Of a stretch of 11,327 bases of DNA, positions 5,726-11,327 are shown one piece after another. This DNA is from Betaproteobacteria bacterium (lineage in GTDB: Bacteria; Pseudomonadota; Gammaproteobacteria; Burkholderiales; SG8-39): assembly GCA_005884335.1 (NCBI GenBank), contig VBCJ01000324.1, positions 1-11,327 of the forward strand, given 5' to 3'. The position numbers were made by a program, and so were the translations under genes. The notes below the pieces were generated by a model. It had not been told where the DNA came from. It ran no database searches and saw only the letters and a program-made list of their open reading frames with translations. Every line of letters starts with the position of its first letter. Positions within the stretch are counted from its first letter, which is position 1.

Positions 5726-6856
5726 ATGAGAATGCAACTGCTGGGTGGGCTGAGCGGAGAAAAATTTTTGTCACAATTCTGGCAAAAGAAACCGCTGCTG
5801 GTCCGCAACGCGATTACCAACTTTAAGGGCATGTTGCAAGCGCCTGAATTGTTTGCGCTGTCGTTACGCGACGACGTCGAATCGAGACTCGTATGCCGCC
5901 GCCGCGGCGCTTGGCACATGCAGCAGGGACCTTTCTCGCGCACCCAGATCGCGCGCCTGCCGAAGTCCGGGTGGACACTCTTGGTGCAAGGGCTGAATCT
6001 CGAGCTGCCCGAGGCAGACGCGTTGCTGCGGCGCTTTCGCTTCCTGCCTTACGCGCGGCTGGACGACGTCATGGTGAGCTACGCCGCCGCAGGCGGCGGG
6101 GTCGGGCCGCACTTCGATTCCTACGACGTGTTTCTTCTCCAAGGTCCGGGGCGACGCCGGTGGAGCGTCGGTAAGCAGCGCGAGCCGGAGCTCGACCCGA
6201 AGGCGCCGCTCAGGGTCCTTCGCAACTTCCGCGCCGAGAAGGAATGGCTGCTCGAACCGGGAGACATGCTCTACCTGCCTCCGGGTTGGGCGCACGACGG
6301 CGTTGCGCTGGAGCCCTGCTTCACCTATTCGATCGGCTTTCGGGCGCCGTCCGATCAGGAAGTCGCCCGGGAATTTCTCGCTTTCCTCCAGGACCGCGTC
6401 GCGTTCGACGGTACCTACGCGGATCGGGGAGCGAAGCCTCAGCGCCGCCCGGCGGAGGTGCCGAAAAGGATGGTGCGACAGGCCGCCGTGGTAGCCCGGA
6501 GAATTCGCTGGCGCGTGCGCGACGTGGCGCGTTTTCTGGGCGAGTATCTGTCGGCACCCAAGCCGCAAATCGTGTTTTCGCGGCCGCGCAGTCCGCTCTC
6601 GCCCGCGAGGTTCGCCGCGCTGTGCCGCGCCAGGGGCTTGCGGCTTGACCTGCGCACCAGGATGCTGTTCCGGGAGCGGGAGTTCTTCGTCAACGGAGAG
6701 CGGGTCGAGCCGCCCGGACGTTTGCGAAGATTCCTCGCGCGTCTCGCCGACGAGCGCGTCCTGCCGCCGGGCGAGCGCCTCCCGCAGCCCCTCCTCGGGC
6801 TGCTGCACGATTGGTACCTCGCCGGCTGGCTTCGCATCGGAGAGCGCCATGAGTGA
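5726..6856 (+). CDS. roxA: 50S ribosomal protein L16 3-hydroxylase RoxA (JmjC/cupin 2-oxoglutarate oxygenase, YcfD-like)
   Basis: The 376-residue protein matches E. coli YcfD/RoxA (373 residues) along its length. RoxA hydroxylates an arginine of ribosomal protein L16 using Fe(II), 2-oxoglutarate and oxygen. The iron ligands are visible as H129-F-D131 in GGGVGPHFDSYDVF and H190 in PPGWAHDG. Other conserved parts are FWQKKPLLVR (18-27), SGWTLLVQGLN (81-91), GPGRRRWSVG (140-149), EPGDMLYLPPG (177-187) and YSIGFRAPS (201-209). The C-terminal part (about 240-376) corresponds to the dimerisation and winged-helix regions of the family. ATG 5726 is chosen because it follows the TATAAT box, and an ATG two codons later is equally good by homology. 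A longer open frame from 5543 runs antisense through the peroxiredoxin and is rejected. It overlaps the next gene by 8 bases. Confidence 0.95.
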   Translation: MRMQLLGGLSGEKFLSQFWQKKPLLVRNAITNFKGMLQAPELFALSLRDDVESRLVCRRRGAWHMQQGPFSRTQIARLPKSGWTLLVQGLNLELPEADALLRRFRFLPYARLDDVMVSYAAAGGGVGPHFDSYDVFLLQGPGRRRWSVGKQREPELDPKAPLRVLRNFRAEKEWLLEPGDMLYLPPGWAHDGVALEPCFTYSIGFRAPSDQEVAREFLAFLQDRVAFDGTYADRGAKPQRRPAEVPKRMVRQAAVVARRIRWRVRDVARFLGEYLSAPKPQIVFSRPRSPLSPARFAALCRARGLRLDLRTRMLFREREFFVNGERVEPPGRLRRFLARLADERVLPPGERLPQPLLGLLHDWYLAGWLRIGERHE

Positions 6857-7352
6857 ACCCTCAGCCGAGGCGGTTCCCGAGCGGATTCTGCTCCAGGCAA
6901 GGAGCGACTATCTGGAAGGCTTCAACAGGCTTCTCGGCCTTGCGCGCCGGGAACTGCGCATCTTCGATCCGGATCTCTCGGAGCTGGAAATGAACTCGAC
7001 GAATCGCGTCGAGACGCTCACGCGCTTCCTTCGAGAAAGCCGCACGCGTCGCATCTACGTCGCGCTTCATGACGTCGAGCATGTCACCAAACGCTGCCCG
7101 CGATTGATCACCCTGATGGGGAGTTATACGTCCGCCATCTTCATCTTCCAGACGCATGGAGAAGCGGCCAAGGTGCAAGATTGCTTCGTGCTCGCCGATG
7201 GCGACCATCTGGTGCGCCGGCCGGTGACGACGCAGCCTCGCGGGGTGCTCGTGATCAACGACCCGAAGGAGTGCCAGCCGATGCGCGAGCGATTCGACGA
7301 AATCTGGGAATCGTCGCTTCCGACGGTGTCCGTGAATACGACCGGGTTGTAG
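6849..7352 (+). CDS. Conserved protein of unknown function, coupled to roxA (DUF7931-like)
   Basis: The 167-residue soluble protein starts inside the end of roxA (ATGAGTGA; 8-base overlap), which strongly suggests co-translation. It has no signal peptide or membrane helix. Recognisable segments are ARRELRIFDPDLSELEMNS (32-50), RRIYVALHDVEHVTKRCPRL (67-86) and DCFVLADGDHLVRRPV (111-126), followed by an acidic region ending FDEIWESS. The alternating strand/helix pattern with FVLADGDHLVRR resembles a degenerate phospholipase D-like half, and I believe it belongs to the uncharacterised DUF7931 family found beside roxA in proteobacteria, but this is from memory. The paired HxK-type catalytic motifs of active PLD enzymes are not evident, so a binding or accessory role is more likely than catalysis. 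The TAG stop may be part of the adjoining palindromic element. Confidence 0.8.
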   Translation: MSEPSAEAVPERILLQARSDYLEGFNRLLGLARRELRIFDPDLSELEMNSTNRVETLTRFLRESRTRRIYVALHDVEHVTKRCPRLITLMGSYTSAIFIFQTHGEAAKVQDCFVLADGDHLVRRPVTTQPRGVLVINDPKECQPMRERFDEIWESSLPTVSVNTTGL

Positions 7353-7442
7353 AACAGGGGACAGACCACGTTTTTTCGTCGAGCCGACGAGAAGGGCGAA
7401 CTGCAATTTAAGAAAAACGTGGTCTGTCCCCGGTTTTCCTAC
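7349..7442. repeat. Palindromic REP/MITE-like element between convergent operons
   Basis: A perfect 19-bp inverted repeat, GGGGACAGACCACGTTTTT at 7357-7375 and its complement at 7413-7431, encloses a 37-base centre. The centre holds a smaller hairpin, CGTCG-AGC-CGACG, at 7377-7389. The outer flanks are an imperfect mirror: GTAGAACA before the left arm, and the complement of GTAGGAAAACC after the right arm. The TAG stops of both flanking genes (7350-7352 on plus, 7439-7441 on minus) fall inside these ends. The core GGGGACAGACCACG with a T-rich flank is a motif I recognise as dispersed in many proteobacterial genomes, often discussed with REP-associated tyrosine transposases. No transposase is present here. 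The transcribed stem would also be a plausible bidirectional terminator for the two converging operons. Confidence 0.75.
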
Positions 7443-8212
7443 AGACCGCGCCAGGAGAAGCCTTCGTCCTGGCTCGCCACCGATATCCACCGAGGCTCGC
7501 AGTGCAGCGCCTCTGCGAGCGCGGCTCGGGCCAGTTCCGGGGTATTGTTCGTTTGCGAGAGGTGCGCGGCGATCACGTGCTTGAGCCGGCTGCGATCGAG
7601 CGCCGCGAGCATCTCCCGCGAAGTTCGGTTGTCCAGATGCCCGAGGCGGCTCGCGATTCGCGTCTTCAGCGCCGCCGGATAAGGCCCGCTCGCAAGCATA
7701 TTGGAATCGTAGTTGCACTCGAGCACCAACGCGTCGCAGCGGGACAAATTCGATTCGATATGCGCAGTCGAACAGCCGGTGTCGGTCAGGACCCCCAGCC
7801 GGTTCGCGCCGTCGGAGAGCACGTACTGGACCGGCTCGCGCGCATCGTGCGGCACCGTAAACGGCTGCACCAGCAGGTCATCGATTGGGAAACTGCACTG
7901 TGAATCGATCAGATTGAACGAGCACTCCTCATCGGCGTCGTCGAGCGTTTCGCGCAGGGCGGCGAGCGTGCCGTGCGTCAGCCACACCGGGACACCGAAA
8001 CGGCGCGCGAACGGAAATACGCCTTCGCCATGGTCGGCGTGCTCGTGCGTGACGATTATTCCACAGAGATCGGAAGGCTCGAGGCCGACGCGAGCCAGAC
8101 GTGAAACGGTCTCGCGCAGTGAAAAACCGCAGTCGAGCATGAGGCGCGTCCGCGCGACCTCGACGACGAGGGCGTTGCCCAGGCTGCCACTACCAAGCGA
8201 AGCGAAGCGCAT
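7439..8212 (-). CDS. MBL-fold metallo-hydrolase, YycJ/WalJ type
   Basis: The 257-residue cytoplasmic protein opens with MRFASLGSGSLGNALVVEV, typical of the YycJ/WalJ group. Metal-binding motifs are complete: THEHADH at 55-61 (H56, H58, D60, H61), PHDA at 121-124 (H122), TDTG at 143-146 (D144), and H217 in AHLSQTNN. ECNYDSNMLASGPYP (165-179) and GHLDNRTS (191-198) are further group signatures. Relatives are thought to be nucleases or phosphodiesterases, with Bacillus WalJ linked to cell-wall signalling, but the substrate in proteobacteria is not established. The ATG at 8212 follows bamC by 42 bases with no obvious Shine-Dalgarno site, and the gene is probably the last of the dapA-bamC operon. 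The stop lies within the palindromic element. Confidence 0.9.
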   Translation of the reverse strand: MRFASLGSGSLGNALVVEVARTRLMLDCGFSLRETVSRLARVGLEPSDLCGIIVTHEHADHGEGVFPFARRFGVPVWLTHGTLAALRETLDDADEECSFNLIDSQCSFPIDDLLVQPFTVPHDAREPVQYVLSDGANRLGVLTDTGCSTAHIESNLSRCDALVLECNYDSNMLASGPYPAALKTRIASRLGHLDNRTSREMLAALDRSRLKHVIAAHLSQTNNTPELARAALAEALHCEPRWISVASQDEGFSWRGL

Positions 8213-8254
8213 CAGGGAAGCGGCGCCGGATCCACCGGATCAGTCCGCGCAAGG

Positions 8255-9379
8255 CTACTTCAGTTGCTGCTGCAGCAGGGAAAGAATCCTGCGCGCCGTA
8301 TCGGAGGATGCCGGGTCGCCTTCCTTGTTGAGGACCTGCACTTCGCTCGAGTCGTTGCGATCCTTCACGAATACGCGATACTGCTCGGTCTTGGGATCAG
8401 GCGCGGAGCGCCAGAACATGAGCTTGGCAAGAAAACTGTCGTTCTTCTTGTCGAGCGCGTCGGCCTCCGGATCGACGTACCGCACGAAGTAGAAACCCTT
8501 CGAGCGGTCGCGGTCCTCGACGGTGAACCCTACGCGATCGAGCACGAGTCCGACGCGCCTCCAGGCGCGGTCGAACGGCTCGGCGAGCTCGAGCCTGCCG
8601 ACCCCGTTCTCAGCCGGCACGATCTTCGCCCGTCCATCGTCCTTGCTCACCGCAAGCTGCGCTCGCGCACGCGCGTCCTCCGCTCCGAAGCGGACCATCA
8701 GCCGGCGCAGAAACTCGGCCTCTATGCTCGGGTCCGGGGGCCGGGGCTGCCACACCGTGCTGTCGCGGTACTGGTTGACATAGACCTCGGCCACGCCCCG
8801 GTGAGTGATGTAGATCTCGGTGGTGTTGGGCTGTGCGCCGCGCTCCAGGCGAGTGCGGAATTTGTCGCGCTCGCCGGTGGAGTAGGCTCCGTCGAGAATG
8901 CCGCCGATCAGGTTCCGAATCGGATCCTGTCTGATCTTTGCGCGGTTTTCGGCCCAGTCGGTCTCCATGACCCCGGCTTCGGGAACTTCGGTTTTGATCA
9001 CGAAGCCCAGCCCCTGCCAGAAATCCTTGACGATGGGCCAGACTTTCTCGGGCGGCTCCGACACGACCAGCCAGCGCTCGCTGCCGGATCGATCAATCCG
9101 CATTTTGTCGATTTCAGGCAGGATCGCGGTCGATCCGGGCCGCGATGCGCCGCTGCGCTCGGCGTTGTAGGCCGAAAGAGTCGTCGTCCCGGTCGGACTG
9201 CCTTCCGGGATCTGATAGCGCTCGTCACGAGCCGGCGTGGTCAAGTCGGGCGGAACCTCGAGCGGCGGGAGCTTCTTCTCGGACTTGTAATCGACCTTCG
9301 CGGAATCGAACAGCGTGCCGCAGCCGGCAAGCGTGAGCCCCAGCACTGCCGCGACGACGGCGCAGCCGTACCGCGTCAT
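8255..9379 (-). CDS. bamC: Outer-membrane protein assembly factor BamC (lipoprotein)
   Basis: The 374-residue protein has a lipoprotein signal peptide, MTRYGCAVVAAVLGLTLAGC, with lipobox LAGC and lipidated C20. G21 after the cysteine is compatible with sorting to the outer membrane. The flexible segment EKKLPPLEVPPDLT (34-47) matches the conserved region that binds BamD. Two helix-grip domains follow, one starting at RWLVVSEPPEKVWPIVKDFW (102-121) and the other at RLELAEPFDRAWRRV further on. BamC is an accessory lipoprotein of the BAM complex that inserts beta-barrels into the outer membrane. The start at 9379 is fixed by the signal peptide; the frame stays open further upstream inside dapA, which is ignored. 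ATG overlaps the dapA TGA as ATGA, implying translational coupling. The dapA-bamC pairing also occurs in E. coli. Confidence 0.94.
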   Translation of the reverse strand: MTRYGCAVVAAVLGLTLAGCGTLFDSAKVDYKSEKKLPPLEVPPDLTTPARDERYQIPEGSPTGTTTLSAYNAERSGASRPGSTAILPEIDKMRIDRSGSERWLVVSEPPEKVWPIVKDFWQGLGFVIKTEVPEAGVMETDWAENRAKIRQDPIRNLIGGILDGAYSTGERDKFRTRLERGAQPNTTEIYITHRGVAEVYVNQYRDSTVWQPRPPDPSIEAEFLRRLMVRFGAEDARARAQLAVSKDDGRAKIVPAENGVGRLELAEPFDRAWRRVGLVLDRVGFTVEDRDRSKGFYFVRYVDPEADALDKKNDSFLAKLMFWRSAPDPKTEQYRVFVKDRNDSSEVQVLNKEGDPASSDTARRILSLLQQQLK

Positions 9380-10290
9380 CCCGCCTTTCCCTCGACGACG
9401 CGCAGGCCGCTCGCGGGCGTGACGTCGGCTTGGCGCATGGCTTCCCTGACGACTTCGTGGAATTGCTGCGACAGCGGCGTGAGCGGCAGGCGGATGCCCA
9501 TGCCGATCAGTCCCATCTGCGCCACCGCCCATTTCACCGGGATCGGATTGGCCTCGACGAAGAGCTTGGTGTGAAGTCCCAGCAGGTTGAAATTCAATTC
9601 GCGCGCCTTCGCCAGGTCGCCGGCGAGCGCCGCCGAGCACATTTCGTGCATCAGCCGAGGGGCGACGTTGGCAGTCACCGAAATGATCCCTTTGCCGCCG
9701 AGGAGCATGAGAGCGAGCCCGCTGGCGTCATCGCCGCTGTAGACCATGAAACCCTTGGGCGCGCGGCGCAGCAGATCCGAGCCGCGCTCTATGCTGGCGG
9801 TAGCGTCCTTGATGCCGATGATGTTCGGGATCTGCGCAAGGCGCAGCGTGGTTTCGTTGGCGAGATCGGCGACGGTGCGGCCGGGAACGTTGTACACGAT
9901 TTGCGCGATCTCCACCCTTTCCGCGATGGTGCGAAAGTGCCGGTAGAGACCCTCCTGCGTGGGCTTGTTGTAGTAAGGCACGACCGAAAGGCAGGCATCG
10001 GCGCCGGCGTTTTTCGCCGACTGAGTGAGCTCGATGGCCTCGGCCGTGGAATTGCCGCCGGTGCCGGCCACGATGGGGATGCGGCCGCGCGCGTGGGCGA
10101 CCGCAAGCCGGATCAGTTCCTTGTGCTCGTCGAAATCAACGGTCGGCGATTCGCCCGTGGTGCCGACCACGACGATGCCGTCGCTGCCCTGCTCTATATG
10201 GAAATCGATGAGCGACTTGAAGCGCTCGAAATCGAGCCGCCCGTCCTCCTGCATCGGTGTAACGATCGCGACTATCGACCCGGAAAGCAT
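9376..10290 (-). CDS. dapA: 4-hydroxy-tetrahydrodipicolinate synthase
   Basis: This enzyme condenses pyruvate with aspartate semialdehyde, the first committed step to diaminopimelate and lysine. The 304-residue TIM barrel shows all the expected catalytic residues: T44-T45 in VVGTTGESPT, Y106-Y107 in VPYYNKP, Y133 in YNVPGRT with R138 of the same motif, and Schiff-base lysine K161 in IGIKDAT. The substrate loop GTGGNST (76-82) is typical. It is slightly longer than the E. coli enzyme (292). ATG 10290 is preceded by AGGAGG 4 bases upstream, and a 52-base gap separates it from the methyltransferase gene. A TAGAAT sequence in that gap may be a -10 box, so it could have its own promoter. Its stop overlaps the bamC start. 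Confidence 0.97.
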   Translation of the reverse strand: MLSGSIVAIVTPMQEDGRLDFERFKSLIDFHIEQGSDGIVVVGTTGESPTVDFDEHKELIRLAVAHARGRIPIVAGTGGNSTAEAIELTQSAKNAGADACLSVVPYYNKPTQEGLYRHFRTIAERVEIAQIVYNVPGRTVADLANETTLRLAQIPNIIGIKDATASIERGSDLLRRAPKGFMVYSGDDASGLALMLLGGKGIISVTANVAPRLMHEMCSAALAGDLAKARELNFNLLGLHTKLFVEANPIPVKWAVAQMGLIGMGIRLPLTPLSQQFHEVVREAMRQADVTPASGLRVVEGKAG

Positions 10291-10294
10291 GGGG

Positions 10295-10300
10295 CCTCCT
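10295..10300 (-). promoter_or_regulatory. Ribosome binding site of dapA
   Basis: A perfect AGGAGG on the minus strand lies 4 bases before the ATG at 10288-10290 and confirms the dapA start. Confidence 0.8.
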
Positions 10301-10314
10301 GATTTGAGCGTTTC

Positions 10315-10320
10315 ATTCTA
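10315..10320 (-). promoter_or_regulatory. Candidate -10 box (TAGAAT) for dapA
   Basis: TAGAAT on the minus strand is 5 of 6 to consensus and lies in the 52-base gap upstream of dapA, giving a predicted leader of roughly 15-20 bases that contains the AGGAGG. No -35 match is seen, so this may be chance. Confidence 0.3.
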
Positions 10321-10342
10321 ACGCAATCGCCTTGTCGGCGGC

Positions 10343-10903
10343 TTACGCGGCAGGGGCACCGAGCTGCACCGAGCCCCCGCCCTCCCGCACGGCGCAGACG
10401 CGCTGAATCACCGCCTGCTTCGGCTCGGAAACGAGCCCCTGTTCGAACGCAACCACGGCCAAGGGTTCCAGGCTGTGGAGCAGCTCGTCGGGCCGCAGCA
10501 GGAACGCCGGATTGCTCGGTCGGCCGTAGCGCTCGTTGCCCAGGGCGAAGGTTTCGTAGATCAGCACGCCGCCGGGACGCAATGCACCGACCAGATCCGG
10601 AAAGAGGGGTCGATGTAGAAAGTGGGTCACCACCACGCCGTCGAATCCTCCGGGCGCGAAAGGCCAGGGCCCCGCCTCGATGTCCGCAACGCGAATCTCG
10701 ACCCCGCCGATTCCCCTGTGCGCAACGAGCGCCGCCTCATCGCGATCGACTCCGACGACGGCGAAACCCAGGGAACTCAGATAGCGCAAATGCCGGCCAT
10801 GGCCGCAGGCGACGTCGAGAACGCGCCCGCCGCGCCGGATCAACGCGGCCCAGCGACGCACCCAGGGCGATGGCGAATCGAACTCATGCGATTGCGAGGA
10901 CAT
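10343..10903 (-). CDS. Class I SAM-dependent methyltransferase (TehB/UbiE-like fold)
   Basis: The compact 186-residue protein has a Rossmann-like SAM domain. Motif I is VLDVACGHGRH at 28-38, the acidic residue after strand 2 is D53 in VVGVDRDEA, a third binding position is D74 in VADIEAGPWPF, and motif IV is FDGVVVTHFLHRPL (87-100). RPGGVLIYETFALGNERYG (109-127) and PSNPAFLLRPDELL (129-142) mark a small-methyltransferase subgroup common in proteobacteria. The substrate cannot be told from sequence; small molecules are more likely than rRNA or DNA because no target-recognition domain is present. The ATG at 10903 has only a close GAGG (2 bases away) but a GATAAT box 7 bases upstream. It is likely first in the run toward dapA, and it is divergent from the alpha/beta hydrolase gene. 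Confidence 0.87.
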   Translation of the reverse strand: MSSQSHEFDSPSPWVRRWAALIRRGGRVLDVACGHGRHLRYLSSLGFAVVGVDRDEAALVAHRGIGGVEIRVADIEAGPWPFAPGGFDGVVVTHFLHRPLFPDLVGALRPGGVLIYETFALGNERYGRPSNPAFLLRPDELLHSLEPLAVVAFEQGLVSEPKQAVIQRVCAVREGGGSVQLGAPAA

Positions 10904-10910
10904 GGCCTCG

Positions 10911-10916
10911 ATTATC
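10911..10916 (-). promoter_or_regulatory. Candidate -10 box (GATAAT) for the methyltransferase gene
   Basis: GATAAT on the minus strand (5 of 6 to consensus) ends 7 bases before the ATG at 10903, the same geometry as the roxA TATAAT. Transcription would begin at the start codon. A -35 match is not apparent. Confidence 0.4.
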
Positions 10917-10979
10917 TCGCGGCGCAGCCGCTGGCGTCCTCACCGTGCATTGTGCAACACTCGGAGGGGATTTCTCCCT

Positions 10980-10986
10980 GGAGGAG
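10980..10986 (+). promoter_or_regulatory. Ribosome binding site of the alpha/beta hydrolase gene
   Basis: GGAGGAG lies 5 bases before the ATG at 10992. It is a strong site and confirms the start of the partial gene at the right edge. Confidence 0.75.
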
Positions 10987-10991
10987 CAACC

Positions 10992-11327
10992 ATGGCACCC
11001 AACACTCGGGCGATCAGCTTTCCCGGCGAATCCGGCGCCCCGCTTTCGGCGCGACTGGACGCGCCCGCGGAACCTCCGCTCGCTTACGCCTTGTTCGCCC
11101 ACTGCTTCACCTGCTCGAAGGAATCCAAGGCGGCGACCCTTATCAGCGCGTCCCTCGCCGAGCGGGGTGTCGCCGTGCTGCGTTTCGATTTCACCGGGCT
11201 CGGAGGAAGCGGGGGCGAGTTCGCCAACACGAATTTCTCCTCGAACGTTGGAGACCTCGTGGCCGCAGCCGGTCATCTACGCAAGCACTATCGCGCGCCG
11301 GCGATCCTGGTCGGCCACAGCCTCGGC
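10992..11327 (+). CDS. Alpha/beta hydrolase, N-terminal part, 3' truncated; probably the hydrolase half of a hydrolase-OsmC fusion
   Basis: The frame runs open for 112 codons to the window edge. It starts MAPNTRAISFPGESGAPLSA and includes YALFAHCFTCSKESKAATLI (32-51), VLRFDFTGLGGSGGEFANTN (63-82) and the nucleophile elbow GHSLG (108-112), with S110 as the expected catalytic serine. AHCFTCSK and FDFTGLGxSxGxFANTNFSSNV are, in my recollection, characteristic of alpha/beta hydrolases fused to a C-terminal OsmC-type peroxidase domain, but the fusion lies beyond the window and is inferred. The substrate is unknown. The start has a strong GGAGGAG site. It is divergent from the methyltransferase gene across an 88-base intergenic region. 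Confidence 0.88.
   Translation, partial: MAPNTRAISFPGESGAPLSARLDAPAEPPLAYALFAHCFTCSKESKAATLISASLAERGVAVLRFDFTGLGGSGGEFANTNFSSNVGDLVAAAGHLRKHYRAPAILVGHSLG

Noticed and set aside
8264..9574. A 436-codon plus-strand open frame across bamC and the end of dapA
   Set aside because: It is antisense to two well-identified genes, shows no recognisable motif and has no ribosome binding site.
9380..9640. Extension of the bamC frame upstream into dapA
   Set aside because: The lipoprotein signal peptide and the ATGA junction place the start at 9379; the upstream part is only dapA read in another frame.
10356..10374. Direct repeat of GCACCGAGC, period 10
   Set aside because: Two copies inside the 3' coding end of the methyltransferase gene; too short to indicate a functional repeat.

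Overview
The window looks like an ordinary chromosomal segment of a high-GC proteobacterium, most likely a betaproteobacterium (Burkholderiales/Nitrosomonadales-like). The evidence is the GC-rich, tightly packed sequence, the dapA-bamC-MBL hydrolase gene order, and the closeness of the encoded proteins to betaproteobacterial families. This taxonomic call is by recognition, not by a search. No stretch longer than about 120 bases lacks a gene, and I see no tRNA, rRNA, CRISPR array, prophage or transposase gene.

Layout, left to right. (1) The 3' end of a TRAP-transporter large permease gene (+, cut by the left edge). (2) A bifunctional NAD(P)HX epimerase/dehydratase gene (+). Its TAG stop overlaps the TAG stop of a convergent gene for a small predicted outer-membrane beta-barrel (-). 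(3) A membrane-anchored FMN/Fe-S glutamate-synthase-like protein (-). (4) A two-gene unit on the minus strand: a PrxQ/BCP-type thiol peroxidase, then a SlyD-type FKBP isomerase. Both appear to use TTG starts and lie in the same reading frame. (5) Divergent from it, a plus-strand pair: the ribosomal-protein L16 arginine hydroxylase RoxA (JmjC/cupin fold) overlapping by 8 bases a conserved protein of unknown function. (6) A 75-94 bp palindromic REP/MITE-like element filling the gap to the convergent operon. (7) A minus-strand operon: class I methyltransferase, dapA, bamC and a YycJ/WalJ-type MBL hydrolase. (8) Divergent at the right edge, the start of an alpha/beta hydrolase of the kind often fused to an OsmC domain (+, cut by the right edge).

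Most of the content is housekeeping: metabolite repair (Nnr), lysine and cell-wall precursor synthesis (DapA), outer-membrane assembly (BamC), protein folding and peroxide defence (FKBP, Prx), and ribosome modification (RoxA). I did not find a convincing new multi-gene system. The points most worth a second look are: the palindromic element at 7349-7442, which may supply the stop codons of both neighbouring genes; -10 boxes set 7-8 bases before the start codons of roxA, the methyltransferase and nnr, suggesting leaderless mRNAs; the overlapping divergent -10 boxes between prx and roxA; and a PrxQ-type peroxidase that lacks the usual resolving cysteine but has two cysteines in an unusual place.
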